Positions 31,750 through 39,869 of a stretch of 64,000 nucleotides of DNA are shown in pieces. Position 1 is the stretch's first letter, and every line of letters starts with the position of its first letter. This DNA is from Jingweiarchaeum tengchongense. GTDB taxonomy: Archaea; Nanobdellota; Nanobdellia; Jingweiarchaeales; Jingweiarchaeaceae. Both the position numbers and the translations under genes were made by a program. The stretch covers positions 57,002 through 121,001 of the forward strand of contig JAVZDD010000002.1 of assembly GCA_038874075.1 (NCBI GenBank), in the 5' to 3' direction. The notes beneath the pieces are model-generated. The model made no database searches, was not told where the DNA came from, and saw only the letters and a program-made list of their open reading frames with translations.

Positions 31750-33375
31750 ATGTATAAATCTATAATTAAGGATGTTTTGGACAGATTTGGTAATAGAATT
31801 TTATCAATCATTATCTTAAAAGAGGAAAGCGATAAGCTCCTCATCATATTCAATGATATTAACTATCCGAAGTTAAGAGAAGATATTACTAAGTTTTTGG
31901 AAGGTAAAAAGAAATTTAATTTGCTTGGTTTGTCAGAGTTGTGGGGACTCGCGATTGATGGTAGAACACAAGTAATTAACTCCATCATCAATTCTACAGT
32001 ACTTTATGATATTGGACTAATCAAACTCTTATCTTATATTGAAAAATTTAGAAAGAATTTAATTTCAAAATTTGAAAAGTATGTGGTAAGTATTATTCTA
32101 TTTGGTTCGTGGTCTAGGGGTACACAGAGAAAAGATAGTGATATAGACGTTGCTGTTATTATGGATGACACAGATTTGAAGGAAATGACTAGAGTTGAAG
32201 CAAAACAAAAATTGAGAGAGATCACATTTGAAATTTCAAAGGAAATTTCTGAAAGGATGATAGTGCAAGTCTACCTACTCACAGAATTTTGGGAAATGGT
32301 AAGAGATGCTAATCCGATTATATTTACTTTACTCAGAGATGGTGTACCTTTTTATGATAAGGGTCTTTTTGTCCCATGGAAAATATTGTTAAAAATGGGT
32401 AAAATAAAACCAACACCTGAAGCCATAGAAAGTTTTATTTCAAGTGGGAGATTACTCAGAAATTCGATTGACAGTAGTTTAAAAGAAATTGCAAGCGAAA
32501 AACTTTATTATATGATGCTAAATCCAGCCCAAGCTGCACTAATGTTCATTGGTATCTCACCTTCCACACCAAATGAAACACCGTTACTTCTGGAAAGATA
32601 CTTTGTAAAGAAAAAATTACTTAAAAGAAAATATGTAAATTGGCTCAATAAAATAATTAAATTAAGGAAAGACATAGAACACAACAAAATAAAAGATATT
32701 TATCCAAGAGATTTAGAAAAATACTTTAGATGGGCAACAGAATTCTCGATTAAAATTGAGGAATTATTTGAGAAGATAAGAAAAGAAAAAATGAAGGATG
32801 AAGTTCTCGAAGTAGAAATGTTTTACAAAGAGAAATTGAGAGACATGCTTGAAAAAATTGGGATAAAAGTTAGTGGTAAAAGATTAAACTTGTCATTTAT
32901 AAGAAATGCAGTGAAAAAAAACCTCCTGCCACGGGAATACTTAGAATTTACGAGTTACGTTTATGCATTGAAAGAGAACTATAGGAGAGGTAAGATAACT
33001 GATGATGAAATAAGAAAAGTGAAAACAGACATAAAGGATTTTGCAAGCAAAATAAGCACGATGTATGAACTAAAAAAATTTGGAAAGAGTGGTAAGTGTA
33101 GGTTAAAGTTTAAATATGGAGAGAAGATGGGTGAACTATGGATGCTAGGAGATAATGCCTACATAATAAAAGATCTAAAGAATCCAGAAGAAATAATAAA
33201 AGCAAAATTGACAAAAGATGGTAATCTAAGTAAGATTAAGAACAGTAGTTTAGAAGAGTTAAACGAAGAAAGAAAGAATTTCGATGCTTCTGGAGAAATA
33301 GAAATCAAAGAAAAAACGATTGAATGTTTAAAATCAATTTTAGGGTGTGACATTAAAATTGTCCTTTTAGAATGA
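31750..33375 (+). CDS. nucleotidyltransferase (MNT) and HEPN fusion protein
   Basis: The 541-aa protein has a beta-strand N-terminal domain (1-90) and a minimal nucleotidyltransferase domain (about 95-200) with LFGSWSRGTQRKDSDIDVAVI, giving the Gly-Ser (119-120) and metal-binding D131-x-D133. A helical HEPN-like domain (about 215-345) follows with KLRKDIEHNK, matching the R-x4-6-H ribonuclease motif. Then come a helical domain and a C-terminal beta domain (about 445-541). MNT/HEPN pairs often form toxin-antitoxin modules in which the nucleotidyltransferase AMPylates the RNase, but a long fusion embedded next to RNase P and ribosomal genes suggests a housekeeping RNA role (inference). Confidence 0.75.
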   Translation: MYKSIIKDVLDRFGNRILSIIILKEESDKLLIIFNDINYPKLREDITKFLEGKKKFNLLGLSELWGLAIDGRTQVINSIINSTVLYDIGLIKLLSYIEKFRKNLISKFEKYVVSIILFGSWSRGTQRKDSDIDVAVIMDDTDLKEMTRVEAKQKLREITFEISKEISERMIVQVYLLTEFWEMVRDANPIIFTLLRDGVPFYDKGLFVPWKILLKMGKIKPTPEAIESFISSGRLLRNSIDSSLKEIASEKLYYMMLNPAQAALMFIGISPSTPNETPLLLERYFVKKKLLKRKYVNWLNKIIKLRKDIEHNKIKDIYPRDLEKYFRWATEFSIKIEELFEKIRKEKMKDEVLEVEMFYKEKLRDMLEKIGIKVSGKRLNLSFIRNAVKKNLLPREYLEFTSYVYALKENYRRGKITDDEIRKVKTDIKDFASKISTMYELKKFGKSGKCRLKFKYGEKMGELWMLGDNAYIIKDLKNPEEIIKAKLTKDGNLSKIKNSSLEELNEERKNFDASGEIEIKEKTIECLKSILGCDIKIVLLE

Positions 33376-33384
33376 GTTAATAAA

Positions 33385-33702
33385 ATGAAATCTAAAAAAA
33401 GGTTAATTGAAAAAATCGCACTTGAAAGAATTAACATTTTATTAAGATTAGCAAGAGAAAATTTAAAGATAAATCCAAAAAGAAGCGCAAGGTATGTTTT
33501 ATTAGCCAGGAAAATTGCGATGCGAGCGAATATACATATACCTAAAGAGTTAAAAAGGATGTTCTGTAAGAATTGTAATTCAATACTAATCCCGTCCTTA
33601 ACATTAAGAGTAAGACTAAAAAGAGGTAAAAAAAGGTTAGTGTATACTTGTCTAAAATGTGGTAAAATAACAAGAAATCCATTTGGAAAAAGATTTAAAT
33701 AA
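33385..33702 (+). CDS. rnp4: ribonuclease P protein component 4 (Rpp21)
   Basis: The 105-aa basic protein has an N-terminal helical hairpin (LIEKIALERINILLRLA...RYVLLARKIAMRANIHIP) and a zinc ribbon FCKNCNSILIP...YTCLKCGK, characteristic of Rpp21/Rnp4. It binds the RNase P RNA and assists 5' maturation of tRNAs. It starts 9 bases after the MNT-HEPN gene and precedes rps19e, suggesting joint transcription. Confidence 0.9.
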   Translation: MKSKKRLIEKIALERINILLRLARENLKINPKRSARYVLLARKIAMRANIHIPKELKRMFCKNCNSILIPSLTLRVRLKRGKKRLVYTCLKCGKITRNPFGKRFK

Positions 33703-33729
33703 TATCATATAAAATAATAGAACGGGAAC

Positions 33730-34149
33730 ATGACAAATGTTTTTGATGTTAAAGCAAATGAATTAATCGAAAAAGTAGCGGATGAACTAAAGAAAGTAGA
33801 AGCATTAAAACCACCGGAGTGGGCAAAATTCGTGAAAACAGGTCATGGCAGACAAAGACCACCAAGTAGGGATGATTGGTGGTACGTGAGAGCAGCAAGT
33901 ATTTTAAGGACGCTTTACATTTACGGTCCGATTGGTGTAAGTAGATTAAGGACAAAATATGGTTGTAGAAAGAGAAGGGGACATAAACCAGAGAAATTCA
34001 CAAGAGGTTCAGGAAATATCATAAGAAAAATATTACAACAACTTGAACAAGCTGGTCTCGTACAAAAATCAAAGGGAAAGAAAGCCGGGAGAGAATTAAC
34101 GCCCAAGGGAAAATCATTTCTTGATAAGACAGCCTCACTTTTAAAGTGA
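33730..34149 (+). CDS. rps19e: 30S ribosomal protein eS19
   Basis: The 139-aa protein matches eS19: PPEWAKFVKTGHGRQRPPSRDDWWYVRAASILR, GPIGVSRLRTKYGCRKRRG and IIRKILQQLEQAGLVQK, with the C-terminal GRELTPKGKSFLDK. It is a small-subunit head protein of archaea and eukaryotes. It begins the standard cluster S19e-PDCD5-L39e-L31e, with 3-5 bases between genes. Confidence 0.97.
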   Translation: MTNVFDVKANELIEKVADELKKVEALKPPEWAKFVKTGHGRQRPPSRDDWWYVRAASILRTLYIYGPIGVSRLRTKYGCRKRRGHKPEKFTRGSGNIIRKILQQLEQAGLVQKSKGKKAGRELTPKGKSFLDKTASLLK

Positions 34150-34153
34150 TTTT

Positions 34154-34477
34154 ATGGATGAAGAATTAGAAGAGATTGAAAGGAGAAAAATTGAGAAATA
34201 TAAGCGAGATATAGAGAGAAAATTGGCAGAAGCATACCAAAAACAACAAATGGAAGCGATGAAAAAGGCATTACTTTGGAAATTCTTAACAAGTGAGGCG
34301 ATGGAGAGACTTTCAAGAGTTAGATTTGCACATCCAGAAATTGCCGAACAGGTTGAATTTGCAATCATACAAGCAGCCCAAACAGGTCAGCTCAAGAAAA
34401 AAATTGATGATCAAGAATTAAAACAAATACTTAAAGAAGTAAGTTCGAGTAAAAGAAGTTTCAGAATTATAAAGTGA
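34154..34477 (+). CDS. PDCD5-family DNA-binding protein
   Basis: The 107-aa protein matches archaeal PDCD5-like DNA-binding proteins (MTH1615 family): a charged N-terminal helix (EIERRKIEKYKRDIE), KALLWKFLTSEAMERLSRVRFAHPEIAEQVE, and IIQAAQTGQLKKKIDDQELKQIL. The family forms a three-helix bundle that binds DNA weakly; its role in archaea is unclear. It lies between rps19e and rpl39e, which is its conserved place. Confidence 0.93.
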   Translation: MDEELEEIERRKIEKYKRDIERKLAEAYQKQQMEAMKKALLWKFLTSEAMERLSRVRFAHPEIAEQVEFAIIQAAQTGQLKKKIDDQELKQILKEVSSSKRSFRIIK

Positions 34478-34481
34478 GAAT

Positions 34482-34655
34482 ATGGCAAGGAACAAACCAA
34501 AAGCAAAAAAATTGAGGTTGGCAAGCGCACATAAAAAGTATATATCTGCGCCATTATTTGCAGTGTTAAAAAAATTTGGATTAAAGCGTGGACATAGGTG
34601 GAGATTAAATCCACATATGCGAAGACATTGGAGAAGAAAGAAATTAAAGGTGTAA
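34482..34655 (+). CDS. rpl39e: 50S ribosomal protein eL39
   Basis: The 57-aa highly basic protein starts MARNKPKAKKLRLASAHKK and ends RRHWRRKKLKV, matching eL39, which threads into the exit tunnel wall of the large subunit. It lies 4 bases after the PDCD5 gene and 4 bases before rpl31e. Confidence 0.95.
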   Translation: MARNKPKAKKLRLASAHKKYISAPLFAVLKKFGLKRGHRWRLNPHMRRHWRRKKLKV

Positions 34656-34659
34656 GAAG

Positions 34660-34965
34660 ATGGCAGAGGAAAAAATATTAACATTAAATTTAAGAAAATA
34701 TGTTTCAATGGCGCCAAGATGGAGAAGGGCACCAAGAGCAATAAAGGCTGTAAGAGAACTTGTTAAAAAAAATCTAAAGGTAAAGAATGTAACCATAGGT
34801 GCCTCATTAAATGAATTGATATGGAGCAAGGGTGCTAAAAATCCAATCACGAAAATAAAAGTTAAAACAATTAAAGATGGTGAGAAAGTTACTGTTGATT
34901 TAATTGAAACAAAAAAAAGAGAAAAAGTCACTGAAAAAAGGAAGGAAGAGAAAAAAGAAAAATAG
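34660..34965 (+). CDS. rpl31e: 50S ribosomal protein eL31
   Basis: The 101-aa protein has the eL31 core LNLRKYVSMAPRWRRAPRAI and VTIGASLNELIWSKGAKNP, with a lysine/glutamate-rich C-terminal tail from about residue 83. It surrounds the tunnel exit. In many archaea tif6 and rpl18a follow; here an unrelated regulator (35025) comes next. Confidence 0.96.
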   Translation: MAEEKILTLNLRKYVSMAPRWRRAPRAIKAVRELVKKNLKVKNVTIGASLNELIWSKGAKNPITKIKVKTIKDGEKVTVDLIETKKREKVTEKRKEEKKEK

Positions 34966-35001
34966 TTTCGGTTTCTGCCGAAAATAGAAAATTTAAATAA
35001 T
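34966..35001 (+). promoter_or_regulatory. stem-loop and BRE/TATA promoter after eL31
   Basis: TTTCGG (34966-34971) and CCGAAA (34978-34983) form a 6-bp stem immediately after the rpl31e stop. The right arm is also the start of CCGAAAATAGAAAA, a BRE-like string shared with the EF-2 promoter, followed by the TATA-like TTTAAATAATA. ATG 35025 lies about 26 bases further on, consistent with leaderless initiation. Confidence 0.5.
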
Positions 35002-35024
35002 ACGGCGCTCAAATTTATTTTTAT

Positions 35025-35516
35025 ATGGAAATAACGAAAGAGTCATTAAAAGTGATTGTAAGTGATACAAGATTAAAAATATTGAAAAGCTTAAGCCAAA
35101 GAAGAAAAACACTGTCTGAACTTGCCAGAGAGCTTAATTTGGCCTTTTCAACGACAAAGGAACACCTTGATAAATTAATCCAAGCCAATCTAATCACAAA
35201 AGTGGATGATGGTCACAAATGGAAATATTACGAATTAACACCACAAGCTCAAAAATTATTTTCTCATAAAGCTGAAATAGTTTTAATATTAGGTTCAATT
35301 TCATTGATGTTGATTGGAATTATTGGTTTGTCATTCCAATTAATTAGTACAATGAGCATGCAGCCAACTATAGAAAAAGTAGCAATGGGTGGGGAAGAAG
35401 CAATGATCTTGATACCTCCAAAAAGTCTAATTAACCCGTTCTATTTATTTTTAGCTGTACTGGGCTTCGCCATACTATTAAAAATTTATATTAGACGTTT
35501 AAGATTCAGTTTATAA
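35025..35516 (+). CDS. membrane-anchored ArsR-like winged-helix regulator
   Basis: The 163-aa protein has an N-terminal winged helix (residues 5-75): DTRLKILKSLSQRRKTLSELARELNLAFSTTKEHLDKLIQANLI followed by the wing KVDDGHKWKYYELT. Two hydrophobic helices (about 86-110 and 138-156) follow, separated by an outside loop. This is the layout of archaeal membrane-bound ArsR-type regulators. It probably senses a membrane or external signal while binding DNA inside. It has its own promoter. Confidence 0.82.
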   Translation: MEITKESLKVIVSDTRLKILKSLSQRRKTLSELARELNLAFSTTKEHLDKLIQANLITKVDDGHKWKYYELTPQAQKLFSHKAEIVLILGSISLMLIGIIGLSFQLISTMSMQPTIEKVAMGGEEAMILIPPKSLINPFYLFLAVLGFAILLKIYIRRLRFSL

Positions 35517-35520
35517 AAAA

Positions 35521-36081
35521 TTAAAATTTTTTTAATCCCTGCCACCAATCATTTGAATTGCTTTTTTCAAGCGCAGCAAGTAAATTCTTTGCTGAGTCTG
35601 TCTGAAGTCTTTTGGAGATATTGCTTATCCAGTCTTGCGCGAATGTATGTCCTCTTTCAATGTATTCTTTTGCTGTGAATGCCATCTCTAAAAGATCTGC
35701 ATCCTTTGCAATAATCCCAGCTCTCGTGTTTTTGTACTTAATCTGCTTCCATAATTCAAAAATTTCTTCACCAAAATCTAATTTTTTCAATTGATCCTTA
35801 ACCGCACTTTCATCATCCAATTGGATGTATCTATTAGCAATTCTATGTATGTCTCCTGTTCTACATTCAGCTATTTCATGAAAAGCAAGAATGGAACAAA
35901 TCTCGAACGGATTTTCATATTTTTCCATCTTAGCTAGTATGAATCCAATCTGTATCGCGCGTGCAGTGTGAGCAGCTACACTTTCAGGATCTTCTATCCC
36001 AATTAGTCTCCAACCCTCATGTCTTATTCTTTTAAGTTGTGCTAATTCGAATATGAAATCTACTATTTCTTTATTGCCCAT
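35521..36081 (-). CDS. HD-domain 5'-deoxynucleotidase (HDDC2/YfbR-like)
   Basis: The 186-aa protein carries HD-phosphohydrolase residues: RIRHEGWRLIGIEDPESVAAHTARA (first His), ILAFHEIAECRTGD (the His/Glu pair) and AKDADLLEMAF (Asp). This pattern and length match HDDC2/YfbR, which removes phosphate from dNMPs. ATG 36081 is about 26 bases after a TTTAAATAA promoter. It is convergent with the membrane winged-helix gene. Confidence 0.88.
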   Translation of the reverse strand: MGNKEIVDFIFELAQLKRIRHEGWRLIGIEDPESVAAHTARAIQIGFILAKMEKYENPFEICSILAFHEIAECRTGDIHRIANRYIQLDDESAVKDQLKKLDFGEEIFELWKQIKYKNTRAGIIAKDADLLEMAFTAKEYIERGHTFAQDWISNISKRLQTDSAKNLLAALEKSNSNDWWQGLKKF

Positions 36082-36179
36082 AAGTAAATGATTTAATTTT
36101 TATTTAAATAATTTTTTACAGCTACATCAAATAGTAAGCTTAATAATCTGAGAACATTTTTTAGAGAATAGGTGAAACG

Positions 36180-36593
36180 ATGGAAAATAAAGAAAAAGAA
36201 GATATGTTGAAACAAAGGGCATTTGAATTTGAAGTTCTGAGAGAAAGGGCTCAAACATTGGAGGATCAAATACTAAATCTCGAAATGAAAAGAAATGAAT
36301 TAGAAATCGTTTCTGGAAGTCTTGACGAAATCAAAGATAAGAAAGATAAAGAGATACTCGTACCTCTTGGCTCTGGTGTTTTTTTAAGAGGAAAATTGTT
36401 AGAAAGTGAAAAAGTACTTATAAATGTTGGTGCTAATGTTATTGTGGAGAAGAGTTTGGAAGAAGCAAAGAATATCATAACTTCCCAAATAGAAGAAATA
36501 GAGAAGATTGAGATGCAGGTAAAAGATGAATTTACAAAATATCTAGTCGCGATGCAGAAAATACAAGAAGAGTTTGAAGCACTTCAAAAGTGA
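36180..36593 (+). CDS. pfdA: prefoldin alpha subunit
   Basis: The 137-aa protein has two long coiled-coil helices (about 5-55 and 95-137) flanking a beta-hairpin region with LVPLGSGVFLRGKLLESEKVLINVGANVIVEKS, the hallmark of prefoldin alpha. Prefoldin captures unfolded proteins and hands them to the thermosome. A GGTGAAACG ribosome-binding sequence precedes ATG 36180. ftsY follows 4 bases later, the normal archaeal partner. Confidence 0.93.
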   Translation: MENKEKEDMLKQRAFEFEVLRERAQTLEDQILNLEMKRNELEIVSGSLDEIKDKKDKEILVPLGSGVFLRGKLLESEKVLINVGANVIVEKSLEEAKNIITSQIEEIEKIEMQVKDEFTKYLVAMQKIQEEFEALQK

Positions 36594-36597
36594 TTTT

Positions 36598-37641
36598 ATG
36601 TTTGAATTTTTGAAGAAGAAATTAAAGGATTCAATATCCAAAATTTCTGGAACCATTAAGAAAAGTGAAAAATTAGAAGAAACTAGTATTGAAAAAATTG
36701 AAGAAGTACCCAAGCAAAAGTTTGCCGAAAAGGATAGTAAAGAGAGAGTTACATTAAAGGAAAAAATATCGAAGGTTCTATTTGAGAAAAAACTAAGTGA
36801 AAATGAATTTAATGAAATTTTTTCCGAAATTAAGAATGATTTTCTTGAGAACAATATTGCGTTTGAAGTCGTTGAAAAAATAAGAGAGAGTTTGCAAAAT
36901 GAAATTGTTAATAAAAATGTTAAAAGGGGGGAAGAAGAAAAATACGTCAAAAAGGCACTTAAAAACGCAATAGAAGGTGTTCTAATCGAAGGTGATTTGA
37001 ATCTAGTGATCAACAAAGTCAAAGAAAACAGAGAAAAGGGTACACCTACGAAGTTTTTATTCGTTGGTATAAATGGGAGTGGTAAAACAACAACGCTTGC
37101 AAAGTTTGCAAATTGGTTAAAGAAAAATAATTTCTCAAGTGTATTTGCTGCAAGTGATACGTTTAGAGCTGCTAGCATTGAACAATTAGAAAAACATGCA
37201 ATTAATCTTGGAATTAAGGTAATAAAACACCAATATGGTGCTGACCCATGCGCAGTTGCATTTGATGCAAATGAATATGCAAAAACGCATCGGATAGATT
37301 GTGTTTTAATTGATACTGCTGGTAGGCAACATGTAAATAAGAACTTGATGGAAGAGTTAAAAAAAATTCATCGTGTAATAAAGCCAGATTTTGTGATTTT
37401 TGTTGGAGATTCTTTGACAGGAAATGATGTTGTTCAACAAGCAAAGGACTTTGATAAAATAGTACCAATTGACTTTTCAATTTTAACAAAAACAGATGTT
37501 GATAAGAAAGGTGGAGCAGTAATATCTGTAGGTTATGTAACAAAAAAACCAATTCTTTTTCTTGGAACAGGACAAGGATACGACGATATTAAGAAATTTA
37601 ATAAAAATGAAATACTGGAAATGCTTGGACTGGCAAGCTAA
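36598..37641 (+). CDS. ftsY: signal recognition particle receptor FtsY
   Basis: The 347-aa protein has a charged N-terminal region (1-60), the four-helix N domain and the SRP GTPase G domain: GINGSGKTTTLAKFA (P-loop), DTFRAASIEQLE, DTAGRQHVNKNLMEE (G3), TKTDVDKKGGAVISV (G4) and the C-terminal GTGQGYDDI. It docks SRP-ribosome complexes at the membrane. ATG 36598, 4 bases after pfdA, is preferred over the longer frame that would overlap pfdA. Confidence 0.96.
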   Translation: MFEFLKKKLKDSISKISGTIKKSEKLEETSIEKIEEVPKQKFAEKDSKERVTLKEKISKVLFEKKLSENEFNEIFSEIKNDFLENNIAFEVVEKIRESLQNEIVNKNVKRGEEEKYVKKALKNAIEGVLIEGDLNLVINKVKENREKGTPTKFLFVGINGSGKTTTLAKFANWLKKNNFSSVFAASDTFRAASIEQLEKHAINLGIKVIKHQYGADPCAVAFDANEYAKTHRIDCVLIDTAGRQHVNKNLMEELKKIHRVIKPDFVIFVGDSLTGNDVVQQAKDFDKIVPIDFSILTKTDVDKKGGAVISVGYVTKKPILFLGTGQGYDDIKKFNKNEILEMLGLAS

Positions 37642-37690
37642 TCTTTAAAACTAAAAATTATTAAATAACCTCTATTTCTAATAAAAAGAT

Positions 37691-39004
37691 ATGTTCGAAT
37701 CAATAAAAGAAGCATTAAGAAAAGTAATAACAGCTGGATATGTAGACGAGAAAACGATAGAAGCACTACTAAGTGAGATACATAATGCTCTGATAGTTGG
37801 AGATGTAGATGTTAAGTTGGCGGATGAGCTTATAAAAAAGATAAGGGAAAGAATAAAAAAGGAAAAAACCGGCGTTCTTTCAGTTAGAGAACAAGTCATA
37901 AGAATTGTTTATGAGGAATTGAGTGGCCTCTTGGGTAAAGAAACTGGAGAAATAAAAATAGAGAAAAAACCATTCAAAATCCTTTTAGTTGGTTTGTTCG
38001 GCTGTGGTAAAACAACAACAGCAGGTAAAATTGCAAAGTACTATCAAAAACGTGGTTATAAAGTCTGTCTACTTTGCTTGGATACATTCAGACCCGCAGC
38101 TTATGATCAGTTAAAACAGATAGCAACTAAATTGAATGTTGCTTTTTTTGGTGATGAAAGGGAGAGAGACCCAATAAAAATAATAGAAAAATTTAGAAAG
38201 GAGTTCAATAAGTATGATATTGTCATCGTAGATTCAGCGGGCAGGGACGCGCTGAATTCTGAATTGATAGATGAAATCAAAAAAATTAAATCATCGCTTA
38301 TGCCAGAAGAAACATTACTTGTAATTCAGGCTGACTTGGGGCAGATGGCAAGAATGCAAGCAAGTGCATTTAACGATGCACTTAAGATCACTGGTGTTAT
38401 CGTTACAAGAATGGATGGTAGTGCAAAAGGTGGTGGTGCATTAAGTGCATGTGCAGTTACTGGTGCTAAGGTTATATTTATTGGGACGGGTGAGCATCTT
38501 GAAGATCTTGAACAATACGATGCAAAAAAATTCGTTTCTAGATTGATTGGGCTTGGTGATCTTGAGACACTCATCCAAAAAATAAAAGAAAGTATTGAAG
38601 AAGAGAAAGCAAAAGAAATCACAGAAAAAGTTGAAAAAGGCAAGATCACACTCATTGATCTTTACGAGCAACTTGAATCAATCAATAAAATGGGTTCAAT
38701 TAGTAAGATTATAAATATGATACCTGGTCTTGGAATGCTCAACCTACCAAAAGAGTTAATGGACATTCAGGAGGAAAGAATGAAATTATATAAATATATC
38801 ATGGATTCAATGACAAAAGAAGAGCTTGAAAACCCAGATATTATAAATTTGGATCGGATCAAGAGGATTGCTGTTGGTAGTGGTACAAGTGAGGAAGATG
38901 TGAGAGAATTACTTTCTAGATATAAACAGATGAAAAGTTTAATGAAACGTATTAGCTCAGGTAATTTAAAAAAATTGATGAAACAATTTAGATTACCAAT
39001 GTGA
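37691..39004 (+). CDS. srp54: signal recognition particle 54 kDa protein
   Basis: The 437-aa protein has N and G domains (GLFGCGKTTTAGKIA, DTFRPAAYDQLK, DSAGRDALN, TRMDGSAKGGGALS, GTGEHLEDLE) and a methionine-rich M domain (about 300-437: MGSISKIINMIPGLGM, and SGTSEEDVRELLSRYKQMK) that binds signal peptides and 7S RNA. It pairs with FtsY immediately upstream. The P-loop Cys (GLFGCGKT) replaces the more common Ser/Ala. Confidence 0.97.
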   Translation: MFESIKEALRKVITAGYVDEKTIEALLSEIHNALIVGDVDVKLADELIKKIRERIKKEKTGVLSVREQVIRIVYEELSGLLGKETGEIKIEKKPFKILLVGLFGCGKTTTAGKIAKYYQKRGYKVCLLCLDTFRPAAYDQLKQIATKLNVAFFGDERERDPIKIIEKFRKEFNKYDIVIVDSAGRDALNSELIDEIKKIKSSLMPEETLLVIQADLGQMARMQASAFNDALKITGVIVTRMDGSAKGGGALSACAVTGAKVIFIGTGEHLEDLEQYDAKKFVSRLIGLGDLETLIQKIKESIEEEKAKEITEKVEKGKITLIDLYEQLESINKMGSISKIINMIPGLGMLNLPKELMDIQEERMKLYKYIMDSMTKEELENPDIINLDRIKRIAVGSGTSEEDVRELLSRYKQMKSLMKRISSGNLKKLMKQFRLPM

Positions 39005-39009
39005 TAAAA

Positions 39010-39168
39010 ATGAAGTGTGAAATTTGTGGTAGAGAAATAGAGAAAGTATTTTTGGGGAAAATTAAAGGTACGTACTTTAGATTTGGGAAAAAATTGAAAG
39101 CAGTATGTTCAAATTGTCAAAAAAGCGAAAAAAATTTAAAAGAAAAACTGGGGGAAATACATAAATAA
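39010..39168 (+). CDS. 52-aa zinc-ribbon protein
   Basis: The ORF from ATG 39010 encodes 52 residues with two cysteine pairs, MKCEICG near the N-terminus and VCSNCQK near residue 33, which would bind one zinc. The rest is strongly basic and ends in a Lys/Glu helix. It starts 5 bases after srp54 and precedes rpl21e, a position where small Zn proteins occur in other archaea. It is probably an RNA- or ribosome-binding factor (inference). Confidence 0.75.
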   Translation: MKCEICGREIEKVFLGKIKGTYFRFGKKLKAVCSNCQKSEKNLKEKLGEIHK

Positions 39169-39196
39169 TTTAAATTTATTTTTTCTTCGTGAGACT

Positions 39197-39490
39197 ATGG
39201 TAATAAAATCAAAAGGCCCAAGATCAAAGACAAGACAAAAGTTTAAGAAGGAAAAATTAGGAGCCGGGAAAGTACCCATTTCAAGGTTTTTACAGTCATT
39301 CAATGTGGGGGAAAAAGTTATAATATCCCCAGAAGTTAGTTTTCATAAGGGGATGCCAAACAAAAGATTTTATGGTAAGATTGGTAAAGTAATTGGAAGG
39401 CGTGGAAAGGCATTTTTAGTTGAAGTAGAAGATGGTAACAAAAAGAAAATAGTGATATGTCCAGCGGTCCATTTAAAAAAATTAAGGTGA
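39197..39490 (+). CDS. rpl21e: 50S ribosomal protein eL21
   Basis: The 97-aa basic protein matches eL21: SKGPRSKTRQKFKK, VPISRFLQSFNVGEKVIIS, SFHKGMPNKRFYGKIGKVIG and RGKAFLVEVEDGNKKKIV. It binds 23S rRNA near the central protuberance. A TTTAAATTTATT promoter at about 39169-39180 precedes it. rpoF follows after 5 bases, as in many archaea. Confidence 0.96.
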   Translation: MVIKSKGPRSKTRQKFKKEKLGAGKVPISRFLQSFNVGEKVIISPEVSFHKGMPNKRFYGKIGKVIGRRGKAFLVEVEDGNKKKIVICPAVHLKKLR

Positions 39491-39495
39491 AATAA

Positions 39496-39849
39496 ATGCC
39501 GGAAGAATTTGAGATATTAAAAGAAGAAGTTGTCCCATTGTTTAAGGTAAAAGAAATACTCTCAAAGAGATCTGCAAAAGACCTTACTTATGAACAAAAG
39601 AAGGCATTTGAACACGCAAAGGAATTTGTGAAATTGGATAAAGAAGAAATTGATCGTTTAAGTGAGGAATTAAAGGCGCTTGGTATTAGAAAATTAAAAG
39701 ACAAACACATTGTAAAAATAATTGACATTTTACCTAAGAATGTTGAGCAATTGAAAGTAATATTAACAGAAACGGATTTAACATTCAAATCAAGTGAATT
39801 ATCGAAAATAATGGAAATTGTGAGTAAGTATGTCAAGACAAAAAAATAA
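39496..39849 (+). CDS. rpoF: DNA-directed RNA polymerase subunit F (Rpb4)
   Basis: The 117-aa helical protein fits archaeal RpoF: an N-terminal KEEVVPLFKVKEILSKR tip, LTYEQKKAFEHAKEFVKLD, and an HRDC-like ELKALGIRKLKDKHIVKIIDILP. It forms the stalk with RpoE and helps open-complex formation and RNA binding. Its standard neighbours rpl21e (upstream) and DUF655 (downstream) are present. Confidence 0.9.
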   Translation: MPEEFEILKEEVVPLFKVKEILSKRSAKDLTYEQKKAFEHAKEFVKLDKEEIDRLSEELKALGIRKLKDKHIVKIIDILPKNVEQLKVILTETDLTFKSSELSKIMEIVSKYVKTKK

Positions 39850-39869
39850 ACTTAAAAATGTGAATTTAA

